From NCBI GenBank assembly GCA_937920725.1, contig CALEUW010000017.1, forward strand, positions 1-18,885: a DNA stretch of 18,885 nt, in the 5' to 3' direction. The stretch is from UMGS1601 sp900553335 (GTDB taxonomy: Bacteria; Bacillota; Clostridia; Oscillospirales; Ruminococcaceae). Position numbers and translations under genes: made by a program. Numbering within the stretch: the stretch's first letter is position 1; the number at the start of each line of letters is the position of its first letter. Of the stretch, positions 1-5,714 are shown piece by piece. Below the pieces are notes generated by a model. That model was given only the letters and a program-made list of their open reading frames with translations, ran no database searches and was not told where the DNA came from.

Positions 1-7
1 TTTAATA

Positions 8-16
8 TGCTATAAT
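8..16 (+). promoter_or_regulatory. Extended -10 promoter of antitoxin RNA, module 1 (cut by window edge)
   Basis: TGC-TATAAT at 8-16 is a consensus extended -10. The -35 element would lie left of the window. The equivalent site in the second module (15564-15591, minus strand) has the same TGC-TATAAT plus a perfect TTGACA -35, which supports the reading. Transcription should start near 23 and run antisense to the 3' part of the toxin mRNA. Confidence 0.75.
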
Positions 17-22
17 ATAAAT

Positions 23-118
23 GAAAAAGGGAGTCTGCGATAAGCGGTTTCTCCCCATACTATGGTTTTGAAATAACCGTTAAACGGGGAAAAGTTTAGG
101 CGGTTATTTCTTTATTTT
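23..118 (+). ncRNA. Antisense antitoxin RNA of type I module 1
   Basis: This is an inferred RNA of about 95 nt, running from the extended -10 at 8-16 to an intrinsic terminator at 70-120. It is antisense to the 3' untranslated region of the holin-like toxin mRNA (toxin stop codon at 135-137). Its 5' segment (about 27-54) is conserved in the second module: AAAGGGAG, one variable base, then CTGCGATAAGCGGTT. Its stretch GCGGTTTCTCC (44-54) is the same sequence found in the toxin mRNA leader, so antitoxin and toxin leader can compete for the same complementary stretch in the toxin 3' UTR. The boundaries are predicted from promoter and terminator only. Confidence 0.65.
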
Positions 119-120
119 TA
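70..120 (+). terminator. Intrinsic terminator of antitoxin RNA, module 1
   Basis: GAAATAACCG (70-79) pairs perfectly with CGGTTATTTC (101-110) and is followed by TTTATTTTTA. The same 10-bp stem is conserved in the second module at 15471-15512. On the opposite strand no U-rich tail follows, so toxin mRNA probably reads through. Confidence 0.8.
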
Positions 121-134
121 TAAAAACAAAGACT

Positions 135-224
135 CTACTTTTTGTTACTGAAAATTATGTAACATAGAGAGATAACGCTTATAATTACAGAAGCGAACAT
201 AAATAAATCCGAATATGTAACCAT
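135..224 (-). CDS. Holin-like toxin peptide of a type I toxin-antitoxin system, copy 1
   Basis: This 29-residue peptide starts MVTYSDLF, has a hydrophobic core (about residues 7-25, one membrane helix) and ends in a short basic tail, SNKK. This is the layout of the small 'putative holin-like toxin' (Hol_Tox) peptides of Firmicutes, which act at the membrane and are held silent by an antisense RNA. The ATG lies 8-9 nt behind a strong AGGAGG (233-238). That Shine-Dalgarno sequence is buried in a 7-bp hairpin (CTCCTCA at 234-240 with TGAGGAG at 243-249), as expected for a translationally locked toxin mRNA. A second copy of identical length is at 15359-15448. Family assignment is by pattern, not by search. 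No activity can be shown from sequence. Confidence 0.75.
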   Translation of the reverse strand: MVTYSDLFMFASVIISVISLCYIIFSNKK

Positions 225-233
225 GGTTATCAC

Positions 234-249
234 CTCCTCATGTGAGGAG
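234..249 (-). promoter_or_regulatory. Hairpin masking the toxin ribosome binding site, module 1
   Basis: On the toxin strand CTCCTCA and TGAGGAG form a perfect 7-bp inverted repeat around two bases. The right arm contains most of the AGGAGG ribosome binding site of the toxin, so the folded mRNA should be poorly translated. The left arm overlaps a longer complement to the 3' UTR (246-256 with 44-54), so the two structures exclude each other. Confidence 0.7.
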
Positions 250-270
250 AAACCGCCTACCGTTAAGCAG

Positions 271-309
271 ACAACCCTTGCGCTTATCATAGCACAAGGG
301 TTGTTTTTT
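271..309 (+). terminator. Intrinsic terminator overlapping the toxin promoter, module 1
   Basis: ACAACCCTTG (271-280) and CAAGGGTTGT (295-304) form a perfect 10-bp stem followed by six T residues (304-309) on the plus strand. It would stop any antisense transcript that passes the first terminator at 70-120. The T-run is the complement of the A-run that follows the toxin TTGACA box. Confidence 0.75.
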
Positions 310-314
310 GTCAA
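286..314 (-). promoter_or_regulatory. Toxin promoter, module 1
   Basis: On the minus strand TTGACA (309-314) and TATGAT (286-291) are separated by 17 bp, a near-consensus sigma-A promoter. Expected start of transcription is near 279, giving a leader of about 55 nt before the toxin ATG. The -10 sits in the loop of a 10-bp inverted repeat that is a terminator on the other strand. Confidence 0.85.
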
Positions 315-346
315 ATTGTGTCGAAATAAATACGCATTATTCTAAA

Positions 347-359
347 ATTACGAATTACG
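347..359. repeat. Short ATTACGAATTACG repeat unit
   Basis: ATTACGAATTACG belongs to a degenerate repeat family seen also in the 85-bp repeats at 627-711 and 18212-18296 and in shorter forms at 15610-15634 and 18342-18363. All copies are intergenic. This copy lies just outside the promoter side of toxin module 1. Confidence 0.6.
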
Positions 360-626
360 ACTTTCGCATCAATCTTGCTTGTTGCAAAGGGACAACCTTA
401 TGGAGAAAGGGGGAAGAAGAACAAAACCCATCAAAAGCGGAGTACTTCACAGAGTTTTGAAAAAATTCGTTCTCCCCTCAGGTTTTCCCTCTGCATACTC
501 CTTCCTTCACCCTCAATCCCTATTCCTCCGCTTTTGGATATAGCAAATTAAGTATACTTTTGTGAGAGCCAAATCCTGCACGCATTAGGATTTGGCGTAT
601 AGTCTATCTTGTGATGTGCAAGCAAC
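360..626. other. Gene-free stretch with hairpins
   Basis: No convincing reading frame is visible. AAAAGCGGAG (433-442) is repeated inverted as CTCCGCTTTT (526-535), and CAGAG/CTCTG pairs lie inside it, so an RNA of either strand could fold into a long hairpin. GCCAAATCCT (568-577) and AGGATTTGGC (587-596) form a perfect 10-bp hairpin with a 9-base loop and no T-tail. The region looks like a patchwork of decayed repeats or an unrecognised structured RNA. Confidence 0.4.
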
Positions 627-711
627 CTCCTGACGGTAATGTGCAGGAATGAATTTTATTATCTCAAAGTCTGTTTCAACTTATTAATTACGAATTACGC
701 ATTACGAATTA
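627..711 (+). repeat. 85-bp dispersed repeat, copy A
   Basis: This segment matches the reverse complement of 18212-18296 with 8 differences in 85 positions by hand alignment and no gaps. Similarity stops sharply at both ends. The 5' part contains CTCCTGACGGTAATGTGC; the 3' end is made of ATTACGAATTACGCATTACGAATTA-type units. No reading frame is conserved. It behaves like a small intergenic repeat element. Confidence 0.8.
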
Positions 712-807
712 CTAATAAAAAAATAAGCAGCACCGAAAAACGATACTGCAAAGATAAAATAAAAAAACTATTGTGTAGAACAAAAGAAAGGAGACAACAA
801 AACGAAT

Positions 808-829
808 GATATTTTAAATATAAAATATC
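808..829. repeat. Perfect inverted repeat next to orphan promoter
   Basis: GATATTTTA (808-816) and TAAAATATC (821-829) are perfect 9-bp arms around AATA. On the minus strand it begins about 4 nt after the predicted start of the promoter at 839-867, so it may be a 5' hairpin of that RNA or an operator. Confidence 0.55.
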
Positions 830-838
830 ACCACTTGA

Positions 839-867
839 ATTATAGTATAAGCAATTTAAAAAGTCAA
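839..867 (-). promoter_or_regulatory. Orphan sigma-A promoter reading leftwards
   Basis: On the minus strand TTGACT (862-867) and TATAAT (839-844) are 17 bp apart. No gene with a ribosome binding site follows on that strand before the toxin module at 314. The core and the CAAGTG after the -10 resemble the antitoxin promoter of module 2. It could drive a small RNA. Confidence 0.6.
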
Positions 868-955
868 GGATTTTTCAGAATGTTCATTTTTTATTCAAAA
901 GAAATTGGCAATTTGTCCAAATATTCCCTTAAAATCTTGCTAAAATGTTAATAAT

Positions 956-1043
956 AAAGAAAAGAGAGCTTTTTTGGCGCATAGAAAACATTGCTTAAAA
1001 CCCGATCCTCAATGTAATTTATGCAAAAAGCTCTCTTTTCTTT
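956..1043 (-). terminator. Long hairpin and terminator after the DUF378 gene
   Basis: AAAGAAAAGAGAGCTTTTT (956-974) is perfectly complementary to 1025-1043 (19 bp). Two inner stems continue it: GCATA 979-983 with TATGC 1020-1024, and ACATTG 988-993 with CAATGT 1010-1015. Read on the minus strand the structure lies 38 nt after the DUF378 stop codon and its distal arm ends in a T-rich run. It is far longer than a usual terminator. Confidence 0.7.
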
Positions 1044-1081
1044 AAGCCCGTATCCTCGTTGACACAGGCTCTGTTTGAACT

Positions 1082-1291
1082 TTAATCTTCCGCTTTTACA
1101 AGCGAATGATTCTTAAAGTAAAGCGAGATACACCACAGCGCAGATGCGGCTACGACGATGTAGATTATTCTGCTTATAAGTGATGCAGACGAGCCGAACA
1201 AGAATGCGATCAAGTCGAATTCAAATATTCCGACAAGTCCCCAGTTAAGCCCACCGATAATAAGCAAAAACAGCGCTATTTTATCCATCAT
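1082..1291 (-). CDS. DUF378 family small membrane protein
   Basis: A 69-residue protein with two hydrophobic helices (about 4-24 and 40-60). It contains the pattern GGLNWGLVG (residues 13-21) followed by FEFDLIAFLFG, the hallmark of DUF378 (YuzA-like) proteins, whose function is unknown. AAGGAGG lies 8 nt before the first ATG at 1291 and decides the start; a second Met follows directly. It is transcribed alone: divergent from the cellobiose operon and ending before the long hairpin at 956-1043. A TTGACA on the minus strand at 1379-1384 could be its -35, but I see no good -10 at the right distance. Family assignment is confident, role unknown. Confidence 0.88.
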   Translation of the reverse strand: MMDKIALFLLIIGGLNWGLVGIFEFDLIAFLFGSSASLISRIIYIVVAASALWCISLYFKNHSLVKAED

Positions 1292-1408
1292 ATCAGCTAC
1301 CTCCTTCAGCGCACTTCTTTGTGCTGAAATTATCTTGCCCTTATTGTTGACGGTTATTCACAAACTGAAAAATTTTTTTGTCAAATCTTTAAAAAACCTG
1401 AATTTTCC

Positions 1409-1437
1409 TTGATAATCTCATTAAGATATGATATACT
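1409..1437 (+). promoter_or_regulatory. Promoter of the cellobiose operon
   Basis: TTGATA (1409-1414) and TATACT (1432-1437) are spaced by 17 bp, 57 bp before the first start codon. No clear catabolite or LacI-type operator is seen around it. Confidence 0.75.
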
Positions 1438-1493
1438 TCAATAGGTAAAAAATACGGATTTAAAAAATTTTTGACTGAAGGAGGGGCTGTAAA

Positions 1494-2501
1494 ATGGCAA
1501 ATGCGAAAAAAATAAAATTTAAAGACACGGATTGTATTTTGCTTAGTGCAGACGGCTATGAAGCGGTCGTATGTCCGTCGATTGGAAATCAGGTTTTAAG
1601 ATTTAAAAGTTATGATCCTGATTGCGAGATATTCAGATACCGAGAGGATGTAACCATTGATACTATAAAAGAAGCTCCTGCTATTTGGGGACTTCCGACA
1701 ATGTATCTTCCGAACCGTTTTGACGGCGGAATAATAAAGACCTCTGACAGTGTTTATAAAATGCCGATAAACGAGCCTGATTACAGCAACTATTTACACG
1801 GTTTTGTGTTCAAGCGTCCGTATGATGTTGATGTAATGACTGCGGACGAAAGCAAAGCGATAGTTTCCGCTTCCTTTACATATAATAAAGACGATGAGAT
1901 GTACAAATACTTTGACGTCGATTTTAAAATTACAATAACTTTTACGCTGTCGGACGATGGACTTTATCAAGAGATCAAGCTCAAAAATCTTTCAAACAAG
2001 GCGCTTCCTGTTTCGATAGCTACGCATACCTGCATAAATGCTCCGCTTGTTGACGGAGGAAACGAGGAGGATATGCTTTTAACAGTTCCGATCGAAAAAA
2101 AATGCGAGCTGAGCGACAGATTTTTGCCGACAGAGAAGCTTTTGGAGTTGAGCGACTGGGATAAGGAATACAAAAACGGTAAAAAACGTCCAACGGGACA
2201 GGTTATCGAAAATGATATGTATACAGCAGGTAGTGCAGAGCTTTTCGGCAAACCGTTTAATGGAACTATCGTTAAGGATACCGCAAAAAAAGTTCTCTTG
2301 CTGAACGAGGTTAGCGAAGAATTTAAGTTTTATAATATGTGGAACGATCTAGGCGATAAAGGATATTTTTGCCCTGAGCCTATGACCGCAATGATAAATT
2401 CTCCGAACCTCACGCTTGACAAAGAAGTTTCGGGTTATAAGGAGCTAAAGAGCGGAGAAGAGTTTTCCTGTCATCAAAGCTTTAAAATGGTAAAGGAGTA
2501 G
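1494..2501 (+). CDS. Aldose-1-epimerase-like protein
   Basis: A 335-residue cytoplasmic protein of the galactose-mutarotase-like beta-sandwich fold. Visible family features are NYLHGF near residues 99-104 (the conserved HG pair), ATHTCINAP near 176-184 (the second His) and a late acidic motif, CPEPMTAMINSPN, near 300 that supplies the catalytic Glu in GalM. There is no signal peptide. GGAGG sits 9 nt before the ATG. It is the first gene of the cellobiose phosphorylase operon, so its natural substrate may be glucose or glucose 1-phosphate-related sugars whose anomers matter to the phosphorolytic pathway; that is inference. Other family members act on hexose 6-phosphates, and the sequence alone does not tell which. 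Confidence 0.82.
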   Translation: MANAKKIKFKDTDCILLSADGYEAVVCPSIGNQVLRFKSYDPDCEIFRYREDVTIDTIKEAPAIWGLPTMYLPNRFDGGIIKTSDSVYKMPINEPDYSNYLHGFVFKRPYDVDVMTADESKAIVSASFTYNKDDEMYKYFDVDFKITITFTLSDDGLYQEIKLKNLSNKALPVSIATHTCINAPLVDGGNEEDMLLTVPIEKKCELSDRFLPTEKLLELSDWDKEYKNGKKRPTGQVIENDMYTAGSAELFGKPFNGTIVKDTAKKVLLLNEVSEEFKFYNMWNDLGDKGYFCPEPMTAMINSPNLTLDKEVSGYKELKSGEEFSCHQSFKMVKE

Positions 2502-2505
2502 AGTT

Positions 2506-2703
2506 ATGAAAAAGAAAATCGCACGTTTTATTCAAACATCTTCTCAATCCATGGACTTTAGAAGTATAATAACCTTTGCCGACAGGGAAACGGGAGTTGA
2601 GTATGCAGTTTTTTCATCAGGAGAAGGAATGACAAGTCCTGTGCCGCTCATAAATGCGGACGGAACGCCGAAAACCGTAAATATTTCAGAATTTGAAGAA
2701 TAG
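2506..2703 (+). CDS. DUF6440 family small protein
   Basis: A 65-residue protein. The pattern FADRETGVEYAVFSSGEG followed by PLINADGTPK matches the DUF6440 family (a D+ETGVxYL strand, then TPLLxxDGKP), which has no known function. No membrane segment or signal is present. It starts 4 nt after the epimerase stop codon, with its AGGAG inside the end of that gene, so the two are translationally coupled; the phosphorylase gene follows 29 nt later. The tight placement between two sugar enzymes suggests a role with them, but nothing in the sequence shows what it is. Confidence 0.75.
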   Translation: MKKKIARFIQTSSQSMDFRSIITFADRETGVEYAVFSSGEGMTSPVPLINADGTPKTVNISEFEE

Positions 2704-2732
2704 AAGAATAAAAATTAAAAGGAGTAAACACT

Positions 2733-5183
2733 ATGAAGTACGGACATTTTGATGACTTAAACAAGGAGTATGTCATTACGAACCCAAAAACTCCGTATCC
2801 CTGGATAAACTACCTCGGAACTCAGGAGTTTTTCTCGCTTATTTCAAATACAGCAGGAGGCTATCATTTCTTTAAGGACGCAAGACTAAGAAGAATCACA
2901 CGTTACCGCTATAACAATGTTCCTGTTGACGTAGGCGGAAGATATTTTTATCTCAAGGACGGCGATACTGTATGGAGTCCGGGCTGGAGTCCTGTGAAAT
3001 GCGAGCTTGACAGCTACTGCTGCCGTCACGGTATGGGATATACTATTATTAAGGGAGAGAAGAACGGTATTTGCGCCGAAGTTACTTTTTTTGTTCCTCA
3101 GGACTTTAACGGCGAGGTTCAAAAGGTAATTATTAAAAATAATTCAAATAAGAAAAAGAGCCTTAAGCTTTTCTCGTTTATTGAATGGTGTCTTTGGAAC
3201 GCTCAGGACGACTCAACTAACTTTCAGAGAAACTTTAACACGGGTGAGGTTGAGATCGAAGGCTCGACGATCTATCATAAGACCGAGTATAAGGAGAGAA
3301 GAGATCACTTTGCATTTTATACCGTTAATGCACCGATCGACGGATTCGACACCGACAGAGAATCGTTTATCGGTCTTTACAACGGCTTTGAAAATCCGCA
3401 GTGCGTCATAAACGGCGAGGCTTCAAATTCTGTTGCGGACGGATGGTCACCGATTGCTTCTCACATGATAAACATCGAGCTTGAACCGGGCGAGGAAAAG
3501 GCTTATGTTTTCCTTTTGGGATATGTTGAAAACGGCGATGACAAGTGGGACGAAAAAGGCGGAATGAATAAGTCTAAAGCATACGCAATGATCGACGCTA
3601 TGAATACTGTGGAGAAGGCAGACGCCGCTTTGGAGAGCTTAAAGACAACTTGGAACGAGCTTTTATCAAAATATTCGGTAAATACGCCTGACGATAAGAT
3701 GAACCGAATGGTAAATATCTGGAACCAGTATCAGTGCATGGTTACATTTAATATGAGCCGTTCAGCTTCTTATTTTGAAAGTGGAATCGGAAGAGGAATG
3801 GGATTCAGAGATTCAAACCAGGATCTTTTAGGCTTTGTTCATCAGATACCGGACAGAGCAAGAGAGCGTCTTATTGACCTTGCTGCAACACAGTTTGAGG
3901 ACGGCGGATGCTATCACCAGTATCAACCTCTTACAAAGAGAGGAAACGATGAGATCGGCGGAGATTTTTCCGACGATCCGCTTTGGATGATTCTGTCTGT
4001 TGCACAGTATATTAAAGAAACAGGCGACTGGTCGATTTTAGACGAACAGGTTCCATACGACAACGACGAAAGCCGCGCAAAACCGATGATGCATCATCTT
4101 ACGCAGTCGTTCTACCGAATTCTTAACAACCTAGGCCCTCACGGACTTCCGCTCGCTATGAGAGCTGACTGGAACGACTGTATCAATCTTTCATGTTTTT
4201 CGGATACTCCCGGCGAGAGCTTTCAGACATCTACTTCTCCTAAATACGGCGAGCAGAAATACAGCCGTGTTGCAGAAAGCGTAATGGTAGGAGGAATGTT
4301 TACCTTTATAGGACCTGAATATGTTTCTATCTGCCGCCACATGGGCTTAAACGATGAGGCGGACAAGGCTCAGGTAGAGATTGACAAAATGGCTCAGGTG
4401 ATTTTAAAATACGGCTTTGACGGCGAGTGGTTTATAAGAGCATATGATGATTTCGGAAGGAAAATGGGTTCTAAGGAAAATGAAGAGGGAAAAATCTTTA
4501 TTGAACCGCAAGGCTTCTGCGTAATGAGTGGAATCGGCAAGGAGCAGGGAATTGACATTAAAACGCTTGACAGCGTTGATAAGTATCTGAACACTGAATA
4601 CGGACTTGTATTAAACAATCCTCCGTTTACTAAGTATTATATCGAGTACGGCGAAATCTCAACATATCCGGGCGGATATAAAGAGAATGCTGGAATCTTC
4701 TGTCATAACAATGCATGGATAATTTGTGCGGAGGCATTTGTCGGAAGAGGTGATAAAGCGTATGAATACTATTCAAAGATCGCACCTGCATATCTTGAGG
4801 ACATTTCCGATATACACCGCACCGAGCCTTACGTTTACGCTCAAATGATTGCAGGAAAGGACGCTAAGCGCCACGGCGAAGCTAAAAACAGCTGGCTTAC
4901 AGGAACGGCAGCTTGGAACTTTGTTGCAGTATCTCAGTATATTCTCGGAATTATCCCCGACTATGACGGACTTAAAATTGATCCGTCGATTCCAAGCGGC
5001 TGGGACGGTTTTGCGGCCGTAAGAAAGTTCAGAGGTGCAACCTATAACATAACGGTTAAAAATCCTTCTCATATTTCAAAAGGAATCAAAGCTGTTATCG
5101 TAAACGGAACATCAACGGACAGCAATATTTTACCTGTATTCCCGGAGGGAAGCAAAGTAAATGTTGAGGTAGTAATGGGTTAA
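2733..5183 (+). CDS. cbp: Cellobiose phosphorylase (GH94)
   Basis: An 816-residue cytosolic enzyme that splits cellobiose with inorganic phosphate into glucose 1-phosphate and glucose, saving ATP in cellulose-degrading anaerobes. The order of motifs matches the Clostridium thermocellum enzyme (about 811 residues) nearly end to end: NPKTPYPWINYLG (17-29), SNTAGGY, FSFIEWCLWNA, RSASYFESGIGRGMGFRDSN, then RADWNDC, whose ADWND (about 478-482) carries the catalytic Asp. GYKENAGIFCHNNAW and KNSWLTGTAAWN form the phosphate and sugar site region. A beta-sandwich N-terminal half is followed by an (alpha/alpha)6 barrel and a small C-terminal beta domain. GGAG precedes the ATG by 8 nt. Third gene of its operon, followed by a terminator. 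There is no transporter gene in the window. A cellodextrin preference cannot be excluded but the length fits the disaccharide enzyme. Confidence 0.95.
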   Translation: MKYGHFDDLNKEYVITNPKTPYPWINYLGTQEFFSLISNTAGGYHFFKDARLRRITRYRYNNVPVDVGGRYFYLKDGDTVWSPGWSPVKCELDSYCCRHGMGYTIIKGEKNGICAEVTFFVPQDFNGEVQKVIIKNNSNKKKSLKLFSFIEWCLWNAQDDSTNFQRNFNTGEVEIEGSTIYHKTEYKERRDHFAFYTVNAPIDGFDTDRESFIGLYNGFENPQCVINGEASNSVADGWSPIASHMINIELEPGEEKAYVFLLGYVENGDDKWDEKGGMNKSKAYAMIDAMNTVEKADAALESLKTTWNELLSKYSVNTPDDKMNRMVNIWNQYQCMVTFNMSRSASYFESGIGRGMGFRDSNQDLLGFVHQIPDRARERLIDLAATQFEDGGCYHQYQPLTKRGNDEIGGDFSDDPLWMILSVAQYIKETGDWSILDEQVPYDNDESRAKPMMHHLTQSFYRILNNLGPHGLPLAMRADWNDCINLSCFSDTPGESFQTSTSPKYGEQKYSRVAESVMVGGMFTFIGPEYVSICRHMGLNDEADKAQVEIDKMAQVILKYGFDGEWFIRAYDDFGRKMGSKENEEGKIFIEPQGFCVMSGIGKEQGIDIKTLDSVDKYLNTEYGLVLNNPPFTKYYIEYGEISTYPGGYKENAGIFCHNNAWIICAEAFVGRGDKAYEYYSKIAPAYLEDISDIHRTEPYVYAQMIAGKDAKRHGEAKNSWLTGTAAWNFVAVSQYILGIIPDYDGLKIDPSIPSGWDGFAAVRKFRGATYNITVKNPSHISKGIKAVIVNGTSTDSNILPVFPEGSKVNVEVVMG

Positions 5184-5212
5184 AAATTACAAGCTTTAAC
5201 TAATAAACGTCG

Positions 5213-5249
5213 AAAAGCCCCGAGTAAAATTATGCTCAGGGCTTTTTTT
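5213..5249 (+). terminator. Terminator of the cellobiose operon
   Basis: AAAGCCC-c-GAG and CTC-a-GGGCTTT form a stem with one mismatch, followed by seven T residues, 30 bp after the phosphorylase stop codon. Confidence 0.9.
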
Positions 5250-5298
5250 GGACGGTTTTATACGAATAAATACAATTTTCGGACAACTGTATTTTATA

Positions 5299-5519
5299 TG
5301 TGGACAAGCGGATTTGTAAATAGTCTTAATATACAAATAATTTCGGTTTTTTTGTGTATTATCCACAGAAAAATATAAAAATCCGGCTGTTGAAAATTAA
5401 AGGTTTTTTTAAACTTTAAACACCCGGATTTTAATGAATTGTTGAAAACTCTGTTTAAAACGTTTAAAACTTCCTGTTTTCGGGGCTTGTTTTCAACTGT
5501 TTAAAAGGATTTTTAAACA
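5299..5519. other. Cluster of DnaA-box-like 9-mers between convergent operons
   Basis: A very AT-rich stretch without genes. It holds one perfect DnaA box TTATCCACA (5359-5367), one with a single mismatch on the other strand (5299-5307, TTGTCCACA), TTTTCAACA-like boxes at 5388-5396, 5440-5448 and 5490-5498, and TTTTAAACA-like boxes at 5452-5460, 5461-5469, 5498-5506 and 5511-5519. GTTGAAAAC and GTTTTCAAC also form an inverted pair (5441-5449 with 5489-5497). AAAATCCGG (5378-5386) and CCGGATTTT (5424-5432) are perfect inverted arms. It resembles an origin-type DnaA cluster, but no dnaA or dnaN gene is near. Confidence 0.45.
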
Positions 5520-5584
5520 ACTGTACACTTTTTCTCCCGAATATATGTCGAAAAATGTCGCATACAATGTGTTTGTACTTGCTA

Positions 5585-5619
5585 AAATAAAACACCGCTC
5601 TAAAGTAAGTCAGAGCGGT
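5585..5619 (-). terminator. Terminator of the rnf operon
   Basis: On the minus strand ACCGCTCT and AGAGCGGT (5612-5619 and 5594-5601) form a perfect 8-bp stem, followed by GTTTTATTTTA. It lies about 95 bp after the rnfB stop codon. Confidence 0.85.
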
Positions 5620-5659
5620 ATTTGATCAAATATTCAATAAGGGGCGTAGCCTAGTCAAT

Positions 5660-5703
5660 CAACATTTTCAGTGGGGATCTTATCCCACAGCTGAATTTAG
5701 TTG
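5660..5703 (-). other. Long imperfect hairpin directly after rnfB
   Basis: Arms CAAC/GTTG, TTCAG/CTGAA and GTGGGAT/ATCCCCAC (one bulge) stack into a 44-nt hairpin in the rnf mRNA just after the rnfB stop codon. There is no T-run, so it is not a terminator. It could protect the 3' end of the mRNA or be a repeat element; no second copy is in the window. Confidence 0.55.
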
Positions 5704-5714
5704 TTATACGGATT

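Noticed and set aside
431..496. A 21-codon minus-strand frame (MQRENLRGERI...) behind AAGGAAGGAGT
   Set aside because: The best binding-site match is only one or two bases from the ATG, the frame lies across the inverted repeat 433-442/526-535, and it has no recognisable pattern.
719..783. A hydrophobic minus-strand frame that looked like another toxin peptide
   Set aside because: It lacks an ATG and any AGGAGG-like site, and none of the conserved sequences of the two toxin modules is next to it.
5452..5519. Tandem GTTTAAAAC units considered as a CRISPR or iteron array
   Set aside because: Only two adjacent copies plus scattered variants occur, with no regular spacers and no cas or replication gene; kept only as DnaA-box-like sites.
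5547..5627. A 26-codon plus-strand frame starting MSKNVAYNV
   Set aside because: No ribosome binding site, and it runs through the rnf operon terminator, so it is chance.
5660..5703. Hairpin after rnfB considered as the operon terminator
   Set aside because: No T-run follows on either strand; a proper terminator lies further on at 5585-5619.
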